Source of the DNA: Polyangiaceae bacterium
GTDB lineage: Bacteria; Myxococcota_A; Polyangia; Polyangiales; Polyangiaceae
Assembly (NCBI GenBank): GCA_013361525.1
Contig: JABFXY010000006.1
Span: 186,001 to 250,000 of the forward strand
Reading direction: 5' to 3'
Length of the DNA stretch: 64,000 nucleotides
Shown here: positions 8,221 to 19,100 of the stretch, piece by piece
Position numbering within the stretch: the stretch's first letter is position 1
Layout: each line of letters begins with the position of its first letter
Notes under the pieces: generated by a model
The model's input: the letters and a program-made list of their open reading frames with translations, nothing else
Database searches by the model: none
What the model was told of the DNA's origin: nothing
Made by a program: the position numbers and the translations under genes

Positions 8221-8868
8221 ATGGCGGGTCCTAAAACGCGCGCGAACGTGAAGGCCAAACCAGCGGCGAAACCAAAGGCCAAACCAAAGGCCAAACCAGC
8301 GGCGAAGACCAAGCCGAACACGGCCGGCCGCACCGCAGCGCTCCTGCGGGGCATCAACGTCGGCCGCAACAAGCGCGTGTCGATGAGCGACCTCAAAGCC
8401 CTCGTCGAAGAGCTCGGCTTCGGCGACGTCCGCACCCTGCTCAACAGCGGCAACGTCGTCTTCTCGGGCGGGAAATCGCCTGCGAAAGACGCCGCCCGCA
8501 TCGAAAAAGCGATCGCCGACAAGCTCGGCGTGACGTCCCGCGTGATCTGCCTCGGCGCCGACGATCTCGCGACGGTCATGCAAGAGAACTCCCTCCGCGA
8601 CGTCGCCGAGGAGCCCACACGGCTCTACGTGACCATCCTCGGCGACAAGGCCGATCGCGCGCGGCTGCTTCCCCTCTTGAAAGAGGACTGGTCGCCCGAC
8701 GCGCTCGCCGTCGGCAGCCTCGCGGTCTACGCCTGGTGCCCGAACGGTATGCTCGAGAGCCGGCTGACGCCTGCGGTCGATCGCATCCTTCGCGAGCGGG
8801 CCACTGCGCGCAATTGGGCGACGCTCACGAAGATCGCCGCGCTCGTCCTGCCCGAAGAAGACGGCTGA
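8221..8868 (+). CDS. DUF1697 protein with Lys/Pro/Ala-rich N-terminal tail
   Basis: A 215-residue protein. After a basic low-complexity tail (residues about 9-33, repeats of KPKA/KPAA encoded by near-identical short DNA repeats) comes a typical DUF1697 domain: ALLRGINVG, SMSDLKALVEELGF, LNSGNVVF and the closing RNWATLTKI. The family is common in bacteria and of unknown function. The tail resembles histone-H1-like basic tails in GC-rich bacteria and might bind nucleic acid, but that is inference. Start ATG chosen because it begins the tail; an upstream TTG two codons earlier is less likely. Confidence 0.85.
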   Translation: MAGPKTRANVKAKPAAKPKAKPKAKPAAKTKPNTAGRTAALLRGINVGRNKRVSMSDLKALVEELGFGDVRTLLNSGNVVFSGGKSPAKDAARIEKAIADKLGVTSRVICLGADDLATVMQENSLRDVAEEPTRLYVTILGDKADRARLLPLLKEDWSPDALAVGSLAVYAWCPNGMLESRLTPAVDRILRERATARNWATLTKIAALVLPEEDG

Positions 8869-8913
8869 TCAAGCTCCGAACTTGCGGCCGAATGTATTAG
8901 TACGTTGCTCGAA

Positions 8914-9513
8914 ATGACGTCGCTCTCCGAGGCTGCCGTCGACGCGATCATCGCGTTGCAGCTCACGGTCGCGTGGGCCGGAGAGGGGCGGTGTCAGCCC
9001 GCGCGCCTCGGCTGGTGGGATACGGATCTCGTCGACGCCGACGGCGGGGGCGACTTCTTCGCGCGTCTGATGCCGAGAACGGCCGCGTGGGCCGCGCTGC
9101 AAGCGGTTCGTGAGGTTGCGCTCCGCGCCGATCGGAGCGCGCGCGGTCGAGCGCAATCGCCCGACTCGCTGCGGACGATCTACTTTCTCGGCGCCGCCGT
9201 CGACGAGAAGGTTTCGAGCCGCATTGCTTTCTTGAAGCGCGCCGGTCGCCCGCCCCACGAGGCCCTCGCGCTCCCCGTCTCGCTCGACGCGCCGTTCGAT
9301 CGCCGTGAGCTCGAACGCGCGCTCGCATCGAGCGGCGTAGCTGTTTATTCGGAAGACGCCATTGGCCGCCGGCTCGAAGGACCGCTTTCCGACGGTCCCG
9401 CCGACCTCGTCCAGAAGCTCGCCGCCGCGTTGATCCCTTTTTCGCCGAGCTACTCGTTCCCCTATTATGCAATCGCTCCCGCCCCGATTGCACAGGGTCG
9501 GGCCCCGCGATGA
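8914..9513 (+). CDS. brxE: BREX-6-type protein BrxE
   Basis: A 199-residue protein matching, from memory, the BrxE family that marks type 6 BREX phage-defence systems. Recognisable segments are IALQLTVAWAGEG, LGWWDTDLVDADGGGDFF, LMPRTAAWAALQAVREVA and the C-terminal FSPSYSFPYYAI. Its biochemical role is not known. The ATG was taken over a TTG three codons upstream. It is the first gene of a four-gene operon and its stop overlaps the brxC start as ATGA. Only 45 bp separate it from the DUF1697 gene, so the promoter is short or shared. Confidence 0.75.
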   Translation: MTSLSEAAVDAIIALQLTVAWAGEGRCQPARLGWWDTDLVDADGGGDFFARLMPRTAAWAALQAVREVALRADRSARGRAQSPDSLRTIYFLGAAVDEKVSSRIAFLKRAGRPPHEALALPVSLDAPFDRRELERALASSGVAVYSEDAIGRRLEGPLSDGPADLVQKLAAALIPFSPSYSFPYYAIAPAPIAQGRAPR

Positions 9514-12500
9514 AGATTCGAGAGCTGTTTGCAGGCGACGTCACGCGGGACATCCCGCCGGTCATTTATTTTCACGAGCAGTCGCCCGCGAAGCTCGCGA
9601 CCGAGCTCGCCGAATACATCGTCACCAGCCGGCCGGCCGACGCCGCGAAAAGCGGGGCGGAGGGCGCCTCGACGATTCACGATCAGCTGGTCCAGCTGCT
9701 CGCGGCGGTCGACCGCGAGCTCGCTCGACCGAGCGGGCCGGAGCTGCCTGCCTCGTGGATATCGGGCTATTTCGGCTCCGGCAAATCGAGCTTCGCAAAG
9801 CTTCTGGGGCTCGCGCTCGACGGCGTCGTCTTGCCCGACGGCCGAACGGTGGGCGCGGCTCTCATCGAGCGCGATCAATCCGCCGCCCGCGCCGAGCTCG
9901 TCAGCGCGTGGTCGGCGCTCACCCGTCGCATTCGGTCGATCGCCGTGGTCTTCGATATCGGCGGCGCAGCACGACAAGACGAGCCCATTTACGAAGCCGC
10001 TCTCCGCCAGGTTCAGCGCCGCCTCGGATATTCGAATAGTGAAATGGTGGCCGAGCACGAGCACAGGCTCGAGCGCGACGGGCTCTTTGCGGCTTTCGTC
10101 GAGGCGGCAAGGCACACCCTCGGCAAGCCCTGGGAAGAGGCCAAATACGACGCCCAGGCCGAGGACCATTTCTCCCACGTGATGCACGTCCTTCAGCCGG
10201 ATCGGTACCGCGAGCCGACGAGCTTCCTCGACAGCCGTCACGCCGCCGCCCGCGCTTTCTCCAGCGTGCGAGAAGCCGTGGACACCCTCGCCTCGATGCT
10301 CGACCACCGCGCCGCGGGCCAAACGCTCTTCATCGTGATCGACGAGGTCAGCCAATACCTTCAACAGGACGAAGATCGGATGTTGAAGCTCCAGTCTTTC
10401 GTCTCCGAGATCGGTCAGCGCCTCTCCGGGCGGGTTTGGCTCTTTGCGACCGGCCAGGAGCGGCTCGACGCCGTCGCGACCTCGAACCTGGCGAAGCTAC
10501 AAGATCGCTTTCCGCCGGCGCTCCGCGTCCACCTCGGCTCGGCCAACGTCCGCGACGTCGTCCACCAGCGGCTCCTCATGAAGAAGCCGGCGAAACACGG
10601 CACGTTGCGCGCATTGTTCAAAAAGCACCGCGGCGACGTGAAGCTCTACGGTTATGGGTGCGCCGATATCACCGAAGCGCAATTCATCGACGTCTATCCT
10701 CTATTGCCGGGGCACGTCGATTTGCTGATGCGCATCACGTCGAGCCTCCGCGCCCGACGACCCGGTGCCGACGACCACGCCGTCCGCGGGCTGCTCCAGC
10801 TCGTCGCGGGCCTCTTCAAGCTCGACGATTTTGCCGACGCGGAGGTCGGCCGGCTCGTCACGCTGGACCAGGTATTCGACCTCGTTCGAGCCGCGCTCGA
10901 CCCCGAGATTCACGAAACATTGGGGCGTGTCTTTGCACGGCCCGAAACGCAAAAGGACGAATGGTCCTCACGTGTCGTGAAGGCGGTTGCGCTCCTCGAG
11001 ACCATTCAGGATCAACTCTCGACGACGCCACAGCTGGTCGCGCAATGCCTCTATGCCCGCCTCGGCGACGAGAGCGCCCTCCAGCCCGTTTCGCGCGCGC
11101 TCGAGAGCCTCCGCGCCGAGGGGCTCGTCACTTACTCCGAGAAGCTCGGCTATCGCATTCAGAGCGCAGCAGGGCGCGCCTGGCAAAAAGAGCGCGACGA
11201 GATCGACGCCGCCGAAGAGCGCGTCGGTGTCGAGATCGGCCGCGCGCTCGACGGTATCGTACGAAACGCGCCGGACAGGCCTCGGCTCAAAGGCCGGGCG
11301 TTTTCGTGGGACGTGTTGCTCACCGACCGACGCGTCTCGGAGGAGAAACTGTCCGACCCGCGCGACGACGCAACCATCGTCCTCGATGTTCGGCTGCGAC
11401 CGCGCAGCGACGCTCGCGACGCGGCGAGCTGGGTCCGGATGAGCGCCGAGGACACGCTTCGCCATCGCCTCGTTTGGATCGTGGAAGACGACGACGCGCT
11501 CGGCGTGCAGGCGCGCGACATCACCCGCTCCGATGCGATGCTCGAGCGATACAGGCCGCGCAGAGCTTCGTTGACCGACGCGAAGAAGCTCCTCGTCGAC
11601 CACGAGCATCTCCACCGCGAGGCATCGCAGGCGAAGCTGAAGTCGACACTGTCGGCGATGTTGCTCGGTGGGACCGTTTTCTTTCGCGGTCAGCAGCTCC
11701 GCCCACGAGCTTTCGGCGCCGACCTCGACACGGCGCTACGTGCCATTTCGGACGAGCTATTGCCCGACCTCTATCCCCATTTGACGGACATCGTCGTTTC
11801 TTCCACCGAAGTGCAACAGCTCTTCGACGAGCGGCTCACCGGGGTATCGACGAAGCTCACCGAACAGGGCCTGGGCATCCTCTCGGTCGACGGCGGCACG
11901 TACGTCGCCTCGTGTAATGGGCTTTTCCCGTCGCGAATTGCCCACGAGATCGAGCGGCGCCCCGGCCTCGCCGGTCAGGCTCTCGCGGCGGCGTTCTCGG
12001 GACCTCCGCACGGCTACACGCTCGACGTCGTCAAAGCTTGCTGCGCCGGGCTGCTGCGTGCGCGGCGCATTCGAATCGGCTCCGCAGGCGGCTCCGCCGG
12101 TGCCGCGGAGGTCGCGTCGCACGTCGATCCCGGTGCGCGCGACTTGTTCCTTCGCGACAAGGAGTTTCTCCGCGCGACGCTGCACCCCGTCGTCGAGACG
12201 CTCGTCACACAACGAGACCGAATCGCCATTCGAAAGCTGTTCCAAGCGCATTGGGACCTCGATATCGAGCCGGAGGACGCCGCCATCGCCGACGCCGTCT
12301 TCCAATCATTCCCGCGCGAGCGCGACCGCCTCCGCGCCCTCGAGCGTCGCGTCGGGGGCCTCGAACCCGTGCTCGAGAAGCTCGCCGAGGCGCTCGATCG
12401 AGCCTGCCGAAGCCGGCTCGTTCACGCGACCGTCGCGTCGGTGAAGGAGCACCTCGCGACGCTCCGTGAAGGAATGTCGGCGCTGGGCGCCGCGGAAGCC

Positions 12501-12677
12501 GGCGCCGCAGAGACCCGCGCTGCAGAGCCGGCGAGCGAGCCGGACGTGGTGAGTGTCGATATGGACCTTCGTGGGCGCGAGGTCGCGACCCGCGAGCAGC
12601 TGCGCGCGCTCGTCCAAGAGCTCGAGGATCGGATCGGCCCTCGTCTCGACGAGGGCAAGCGCGTCCGCATCTCGTGA
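9510..12677 (+). CDS. brxC: BREX P-loop ATPase BrxC
   Basis: A 1055-residue P-loop NTPase, the large ATPase found in nearly all BREX systems and needed for both modification and phage exclusion. The N-terminus MKIRELFAGDVTRDIPPVI is typical. Walker A GYFGSGKSS at 86-94, Walker B TLFIVIDEV at about 272-280, and a sensor-like LFATGQERL at 311-319. The rest is a long helical region with winged-helix-like and coiled-coil segments, ending in a beta-rich tail. Slightly shorter than many BrxC proteins (about 1100-1250). Coupled to brxE by a 4-bp overlap and to pglX by a 1-bp gap. Confidence 0.85.
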   Translation: MKIRELFAGDVTRDIPPVIYFHEQSPAKLATELAEYIVTSRPADAAKSGAEGASTIHDQLVQLLAAVDRELARPSGPELPASWISGYFGSGKSSFAKLLGLALDGVVLPDGRTVGAALIERDQSAARAELVSAWSALTRRIRSIAVVFDIGGAARQDEPIYEAALRQVQRRLGYSNSEMVAEHEHRLERDGLFAAFVEAARHTLGKPWEEAKYDAQAEDHFSHVMHVLQPDRYREPTSFLDSRHAAARAFSSVREAVDTLASMLDHRAAGQTLFIVIDEVSQYLQQDEDRMLKLQSFVSEIGQRLSGRVWLFATGQERLDAVATSNLAKLQDRFPPALRVHLGSANVRDVVHQRLLMKKPAKHGTLRALFKKHRGDVKLYGYGCADITEAQFIDVYPLLPGHVDLLMRITSSLRARRPGADDHAVRGLLQLVAGLFKLDDFADAEVGRLVTLDQVFDLVRAALDPEIHETLGRVFARPETQKDEWSSRVVKAVALLETIQDQLSTTPQLVAQCLYARLGDESALQPVSRALESLRAEGLVTYSEKLGYRIQSAAGRAWQKERDEIDAAEERVGVEIGRALDGIVRNAPDRPRLKGRAFSWDVLLTDRRVSEEKLSDPRDDATIVLDVRLRPRSDARDAASWVRMSAEDTLRHRLVWIVEDDDALGVQARDITRSDAMLERYRPRRASLTDAKKLLVDHEHLHREASQAKLKSTLSAMLLGGTVFFRGQQLRPRAFGADLDTALRAISDELLPDLYPHLTDIVVSSTEVQQLFDERLTGVSTKLTEQGLGILSVDGGTYVASCNGLFPSRIAHEIERRPGLAGQALAAAFSGPPHGYTLDVVKACCAGLLRARRIRIGSAGGSAGAAEVASHVDPGARDLFLRDKEFLRATLHPVVETLVTQRDRIAIRKLFQAHWDLDIEPEDAAIADAVFQSFPRERDRLRALERRVGGLEPVLEKLAEALDRACRSRLVHATVASVKEHLATLREGMSALGAAEAGAAETRAAEPASEPDVVSVDMDLRGREVATREQLRALVQELEDRIGPRLDEGKRVRIS

Positions 12678-12678
12678 G

Positions 12679-15600
12679 ATGGCGCTGACCCCCGAAGCGA
12701 AGAAGCTGCTCGCGGAGGCCATTCGCGGCACCGATCAAGATCCCGAACGAGGCATTCGCGCCAAGCTCATCGGGTCGATCGACGCAGAGGCGGAGCGCCT
12801 CTATCGATGGTCGGTCCCGCTCGAAAACGCGGGGCTCGACGAGACCGGAAAGGCGCGCCGCCGGAAGCTCGAGGCGTTCCTCGAGGAGCGCGCGTCGACG
12901 AGCACACCCCCGGACCGCGGCGATGCTCGACGCCGGACGATTCTCGCCGCGGAGAAAGAGGTCGCCGCGACCTTCGTCAATCGGATTGTGTTGCTCCGGC
13001 AGCTCGAGGCAATGGGCCTATCGAAACCCCATATCGTGACCGGCGGCTGGAAGAGCCGCGGATTCGCCGAGCTGCGCGCGTTCGCGCCCGAGCTTTGCGC
13101 CCACGGCTCCGCGGACGAGACGGAAGGGTACGGCACGCTCCTCGGACTGCTCTTCGACGAGCTGGCGGTGGATCTGCCGGGCGTGTTCGGGGACACCGAA
13201 GCCGACACCCTCTTCCCGATACCCGCGTCCGCGATGCGAGACGTCGTGGACCGGCTCGACGAGCCTGCCCTGACCTCCGCGTGGACCGACGACACGACGC
13301 TCGGCTGGGTTTACCAATATTGGAACGACCCGGAGCGCCGCTCGATCGACGAGCTCCTCGATTCGCAACAGAAGCTCTCGACCGACCACATCGCGGCAAA
13401 GACACAGCTCTTCACCGAGCGGTACATGGTCGACTGGCTTTTGCACCATAGCCTCGGCCACGTTTGGGCCTGCCTTTGCCGCCGAAACGGGTGGGTCGAT
13501 GAGCTCGACTCGACGCGATGGACGCACTTCAAGGCGCGCACCACGGCGGACGAAGCGAGTCATTCGGCTCCACGACGCGTCGAAGAAATCCGCCTTCTCG
13601 ACCCCGCCTGCGGCAGCGGCCACTTCCTCGTCATCGCGTTCGATCTGTTCGCCGACCTCTATCGACGACAAGCAAGGCTTTCGGGCCGACCGATGTCGGA
13701 TCAGATCATTGCGGAGGCGATTGTGGAACACAACCTCCACGGGCTCGACATCGATCCGCGAGCCGTCCAAATCGCGACCTGTGCCATCCATGTCAAGGCG
13801 CGAGCGTTCGCCAGAACCGCGCGTCCGAAGCACTTCAACCTCGCTGCCGCGCCGAAGCCGCTCGGAACACTCGCCCGCCCCGATACATCGGCAGCCGGGG
13901 CCGACCTCTTTCGCGATCTGCTGCGCGCGGGCTCGTATCATGTCGTCGCCGGCAATCCGCCCTACTTCGGGACCCAGTCCCTCGAAGACGCGAGCCATAT
14001 CGACGTTGCTTATCCCGAAGCGAAAGAAAACCTCTGCACCGCGTTCATCGCCCGCGCGATGGAGCTCGCCGCCGATCACGGACAAATCGCGTTCGTGACG
14101 ATCCGCAATTGGCTCTACACGAGTCAGCTCGCATCGTTTCGGAGCCGCGTATTTCGCGACTTCGCACCGGTGGCGGCCGTCGATCTCGGCCTCGGGGCAT
14201 TCGACTCGCTCCCGAGCGTCGAGACGTTCATGTTCGTCTCGGAGCGCGGCCCCGCGACGCAGTGCCTCGTCCACGACGTACGCGACGGCGCCGCGCACGA
14301 AAAGGCCACACTACTATCGGACGCCACGCGCATTCATAGGACGAGCCCGACGAAGCTCGCGACGCTGCGCGGAAGCCCATTCGTCTACCGCTGGCCGGAG
14401 GCGCTCATTGCAGCGTTCGTCGAGGGACCGCTCCTCGGTGACGTCGCCCCGGTCCGCGTGGGCATGAAGACATCGGACAACCTGCGCTTCATTCGCAAGC
14501 CGTGGGAGCTGCCCTCTCGCGCCGTCATCGACGCCGCCCTTCGCCCCGGCGAGAGCGACTGGGCACCGTACGTCAAAGGCGCCGCAGGAAAGGCCTGGAT
14601 CGAACCGCTCTCGGACCTCGTCCGGTTCCGCGACCACGGCATCGAGATCCGCATCGCGCTGGAGGCGGCCTATGGGCAAGCGCCGCAGGGGGAGAAGCAC
14701 TTCTTCCGGCCCGGCGTCGCGTTCTCCACCATCGGGCGAAGCTTCGTCGCGCGCGTCCACCGATACCCGAGCATCTTCGACGTCGCGGGGTCGTCGGTCT
14801 TTCCGCCCGACGTCGCACAAGCCGTTTGCCTGCTCAATCGCCGTTCCTCGCGGGAGGTCGTCGAAGACCTGAATCCGACGATCAACTTCCAGGTCGGGGA
14901 CGTCGCTCGCATTCCGTTTTTGCCCGATCCGCGCGCGTCCGAGATCATGCGCGTGCTCGACGAAACCTTTTCGGAGCACGAGGGGACGGACGAGCGCTCC
15001 TTCAGGTTCGTCAGACCGGGACCCTCGCGCTGGCAAAGCGCGCAGCGCTGGGCGCAAGCCGCCGTCGACACGCCCCGAGAGACGCCGCTTTGCCCACTCG
15101 ATTGCAACGCAGAGGAACCTGCGGACTTCGCGACTCTATCGTTCGAGGTCGGCGTCGCGCTGGGTCGATTCAATCCCGAGGGTGGCGTCGCCGATGACAC
15201 TGTCGCGTGGGCGCTGCCCTCCGCGCTTCTCTACCTCTCGGCCGCAACCTCGTGCGACAGCCTCGACCAGCCGGCGTGCGACCAGCTGCGGCAGGCCTGG
15301 AAGACGCGCAGCGCGGCGTTCGACGATGGCTCGGGCCTGCGCGGCTATCTGCGCAAAACGTTCTTCGACGCGCACCGCCGAATGTATGAAAATCGGCCCA
15401 TCTATTTTCCCGTCTCGTCGAAGAACCGAAGCTTCGTCGGGCTCGCCCTGTTTCATCGATTGAGCCGCGCGACCCTCTCCACACTCCTCGCCGATTGGCT
15501 CTATCCGGACAAGCGCCGGCTCGAGGGCGAGCTCGAAGACGTGTCAGGCGCGTCTTCAGGTGACGACGCAGGGCGATCGAAGCGTCGCCTGGAGCTTCGC

Positions 15601-16158
15601 GCGCTCCTTTCGGAGCTCGACGACTTCATTGCGAACGTCACCGAGATCGCCGAAAGCGGCCCGCGGCCTTCCGATTCACGAACCCCACCGCGCGAAGTCG
15701 ATCGCCGCTTCGATCCCTCGATCGACGACGGGGTCCTGGTGACGAGCGCGTCGATGTGGCCCCTGTTGGAGCCTGCCTGGAAAGACCCGAAGAAGTGGTG
15801 GGCGCAGATCGCCTCGCGCTCGGGTCCCAAAGGCACCCATTTCGAGTGGTCGCACGTCGCCGCCCGGTACTTTCCCTCGAGGGTAAACGCGGCCTGCGAA
15901 AGCGATCCCGTCGTGGCTTCGGCCCACCGCTGCCTCTGGCGCCTCCATCCGCGGACCGCGTTCGAATGGGAGGTGCGATTGCGAAACGACCGCGATCCGA
16001 AATATCGAATCGACGAGCCGGACCGCGATCGGTGCTTCACACGGTTCGTCGCCGGACATCCCGACACCGTGCGCGAAATCGAAGCGGCAGAGGAGCGAAG
16101 GCGAGCGCGGAAAGCCGCGCCCCGAAGCCGACAGGCAAAGGACGACGCCAATGCCTGA
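12679..16158 (+). CDS. pglX: BREX adenine-specific DNA methyltransferase PglX (copy 1)
   Basis: A 1159-residue N6-adenine methyltransferase that in BREX marks host DNA so that unmarked phage DNA can be excluded. AdoMet-binding motif I LLDPACGSGHF at about 307-316, GLDIDPRAVQIA near 355, catalytic motif IV NPPY at 426-429. A long C-terminal region contains the presumed target-recognition part (YVKGAAGKAWIEP, NPTINFQVGDV). Starts with GAGATG immediately after the brxC stop. The stretch between motif I and NPPY is about 118 residues, roughly 74 fewer than in the second copy, so this enzyme has a shortened inter-motif region. Confidence 0.9.
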   Translation: MALTPEAKKLLAEAIRGTDQDPERGIRAKLIGSIDAEAERLYRWSVPLENAGLDETGKARRRKLEAFLEERASTSTPPDRGDARRRTILAAEKEVAATFVNRIVLLRQLEAMGLSKPHIVTGGWKSRGFAELRAFAPELCAHGSADETEGYGTLLGLLFDELAVDLPGVFGDTEADTLFPIPASAMRDVVDRLDEPALTSAWTDDTTLGWVYQYWNDPERRSIDELLDSQQKLSTDHIAAKTQLFTERYMVDWLLHHSLGHVWACLCRRNGWVDELDSTRWTHFKARTTADEASHSAPRRVEEIRLLDPACGSGHFLVIAFDLFADLYRRQARLSGRPMSDQIIAEAIVEHNLHGLDIDPRAVQIATCAIHVKARAFARTARPKHFNLAAAPKPLGTLARPDTSAAGADLFRDLLRAGSYHVVAGNPPYFGTQSLEDASHIDVAYPEAKENLCTAFIARAMELAADHGQIAFVTIRNWLYTSQLASFRSRVFRDFAPVAAVDLGLGAFDSLPSVETFMFVSERGPATQCLVHDVRDGAAHEKATLLSDATRIHRTSPTKLATLRGSPFVYRWPEALIAAFVEGPLLGDVAPVRVGMKTSDNLRFIRKPWELPSRAVIDAALRPGESDWAPYVKGAAGKAWIEPLSDLVRFRDHGIEIRIALEAAYGQAPQGEKHFFRPGVAFSTIGRSFVARVHRYPSIFDVAGSSVFPPDVAQAVCLLNRRSSREVVEDLNPTINFQVGDVARIPFLPDPRASEIMRVLDETFSEHEGTDERSFRFVRPGPSRWQSAQRWAQAAVDTPRETPLCPLDCNAEEPADFATLSFEVGVALGRFNPEGGVADDTVAWALPSALLYLSAATSCDSLDQPACDQLRQAWKTRSAAFDDGSGLRGYLRKTFFDAHRRMYENRPIYFPVSSKNRSFVGLALFHRLSRATLSTLLADWLYPDKRRLEGELEDVSGASSGDDAGRSKRRLELRALLSELDDFIANVTEIAESGPRPSDSRTPPREVDRRFDPSIDDGVLVTSASMWPLLEPAWKDPKKWWAQIASRSGPKGTHFEWSHVAARYFPSRVNAACESDPVVASAHRCLWRLHPRTAFEWEVRLRNDRDPKYRIDEPDRDRCFTRFVAGHPDTVREIEAAEERRRARKAAPRSRQAKDDANA

Positions 16159-19100
16159 GATGACGCCGGACGCGATGGAGGCGCTCGCGACGACGGTGCG
16201 GCGTTTGCGCTCGCTCCTCGAAGACGATCTGTCGGCTCAGCTCGAGCGCCGTTATCGGTTGTCGGTACCGGCGGTCGCGGCGGGTCTCGACGAATCACGT
16301 GGATTCGCTCGCGCTCGGTTCGAGGCTTGGCTCGACGAGCGTGCTCGCGCGCGACGCGCCGCGGGCGAAATGGCGCGCTCCGAAGCACGCAGAACGGCCG
16401 AGTCGGAGGCTGCAGCGCGCACGCTCTCCAGGCTCATTCTCCTACGGCAGCTCGAGGTGTGTGGTCTTTCGCGCCCCGCCGTCTTGACCAACGGACGAAG
16501 CAGCAAAGCGTATCGAGAGCTCTCCGCCCACGCGCCCGCGCTCGTCGACGACGAATTCGACGGTTTCGATTTGCTACTTTCGCTGGTGTTCGAGGAGCTG
16601 GCGGTCGATATGCCCGGCGTCTTCGGCGAGCACCCGCTCGATCGCTACTTCACACTTTCACCCGCGGCCTTTCACGAGGTCGTCGCGGCCTTGAATGCGC
16701 CGGCGCTCCAGTCGGCGTGGCAGGACGACACCGCCCTCGGTTGGGTCTACCAGTTTTGGAACGATCCACACCGCGAGGCTATCGACCAGCGGATCGGCCC
16801 GCGCGGCAAAGTGGAGCTCCACGAGATCGCCTCGAAGACGCAGCTCTTCACCGAACGATACATGGTCGATTGGCTGCTGCAGAACAGCGTCGGTCGCATC
16901 GCGGAGCGAATGCGCGAAAAGCGCCTGGCGCAGACGGAGCGGGCACCGGACGCACCGAGCCCCGCACTGCATTGGCCGATGTTCGTGCGCCGAGCTGCAA
17001 AGGTGGACGAAACCGGCGTCCCCGACGAGCTCTGCCAATTGAGGATTCTCGACCCGGCCTGCGGTAGTGGGCATTTCCTCGCCGGCGCGTTCGATCTCCT
17101 CGTGCAGCTGTATCGGCAAGAGGCAGCGGACCGCGGACATGCGATCTCGGACGAGGAGATCGCGGACAACATCGTTCGGCACAACCTCCACGGCGTCGAC
17201 ATCGACCCTCGGGCCGTCCAGGTCGCCGCCGCCGTTCTTTATTTGAAAGCGCGGCGGCTCGCGCAGGGCGGCGCAGGTTCGGGCGGCGCACGTCCTGCGA
17301 AACCCGTCGCGCCGATGAACCTCGTCGCGACATCGTTCGACCTCGACCGGCTGCGCCCCGGAGATCGCGCCCTCACGACGCTCGCGCACGGGCTCCCCGG
17401 CGGGAGTCGCCAGCTCGCGGTCGCGCTGAAAGAGCTCGCGAACGTGAGCTTTCGCGGCAGCCTCGTCCGCTTTGGCAAAAGCGGTGACGATGCGGACATC
17501 GAGCGGCTCTTGTCCGGCCTTTCGCGTTCGGACGACCTCGGTCTTCGATTCGACGGCAGCCAGCTCGAGGCCGGTCTTCGCCTCAAAGCGATCCTCGTCG
17601 ACGGGCGCTACGACGTGGTCGCCTTCAATCCGCCCTACCTCGCGACCTCCAAGATCCAGGCCCCGCCGCGCGCCCTCGCCGAAGCGTTCGGGGAAGCACC
17701 CGACATGTTCGCCGCGTTCGTCGACCGCGCGCTCGAGCTCTGCAAACCGACGGGTCTCATTGCATTCGTCGCGCTCAGCAATTGGATGTACCTCGCGACC
17801 TATCGCACTGTCCGCGAGCGACTGCTGAAGAGCCATCTCTTGCTCGTGGCGGACATCGGCAAGGGAGCGTTTCGCCGAGCATCGAAGTTGATTCAGACCG
17901 CGATGGTGGTCGCATCGCCGACCCGCCTCCCCGCCGCCGGATGCCTCGCGGCTCGGATCGGGAGTCGGGACGCCATTGCGATGTCGCAGCCGGAGGAGCT
18001 CGCGCTCGAGCTGCGTGACGAATCGATCTATCGGCCTTTCGACCCCGACGTGTTCGCGAGTATCGAAGGGACGCCGCTGCTCTTCTGGCTCGAACCCGGC
18101 TTCTTGCGTCGCTATCGGCAACTGCCAAAAATCGGCGAGGTGGCGCGCGCCGCCGGCGGCATCGCGACGACCAACAACGATCGTTTTCTCCGCGCCGTTT
18201 GGGAGGTCTCGCCGCGCCTCGTCCGCGCAGCGCTCGAAGGCGATGTATCGGCGAAGCACAAGCCATACATCAAAGGGGCCGAGGGCCGAGAGTGGATCGA
18301 GCCCTGCCGTTGGCTCTTGAGGATGGAGCGCGACGGCGCCGAGCTTCGAATGCTCGCTTCGAGCGGCAAGCTCGACGAGGTGCGCGAGCTCGGCGTCGCC
18401 TATACGACGATCGGGCAGCGGTTCGGTGCGAGGCTCCACTCCGTCGCGAGCGTTCGTGACGTCTCCGGCGCGTCGATCTTCCCGGATACGGAGACGAACG
18501 CCGCGTCGCTCGTCTGTGCGCTCAATCGAACCAGCGTGCGCGAGCTCGCCTCGGGGCTGAACCCGACCATCAACTTCCAATTGGGCGACGTCCGTCGATT
18601 GCCGTTCGACCCGGTCGAGAGCGCCGGGGAAATCGTCGACGTATTGCGGCGCGAGCTCGAGGCCTCCGAACGCGCCAGCGAGCTTTCACCGAGCTACGAG
18701 TTGCCGATTCCCCACGCCTGGCAACACGCGCAACGATGGGCGCAGGTTGCGGTCGATCGATCCCCCGGCGATCCGCTGCCTGTGGAGGCGTTCGAGCGCG
18801 AGCCCGTGGACCCATGGCTCCGGCTCTCGCACGAGGTCGGGGTCGCGCTCGGCCGATTCGATGCGAGCGGCGGCTGGTCCGATCGCGACGGCGAGCGCGG
18901 CCGCCGCGAGCACTTGTTGTTCATCGGACCCGACGGCCTCGCGGTCGACGGGCCGCATCACGCGCGCCTGCGCGAAGTGTGGACGGAGGTTCGACCGACG
19001 GTCTCGGACCGCGACCTCTCCTCGCATCTGCGAAGCGCGTTTTTCGTCCGGCATCTCAAACAGTATGCAGGGCGGCCGATTCACTTCCCGCTGTCGTCGA

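Noticed and set aside
8881-8913. Sigma-70-type promoter ahead of brxE (TTGCGG and TATTAG)
   Set aside because: The elements are only seven bases apart, far too close for a -35/-10 pair.
16658-18580. A 640-codon minus-strand frame across pglX copy 2
   Set aside because: Antisense to a motif-bearing methyltransferase gene; no coding evidence of its own.
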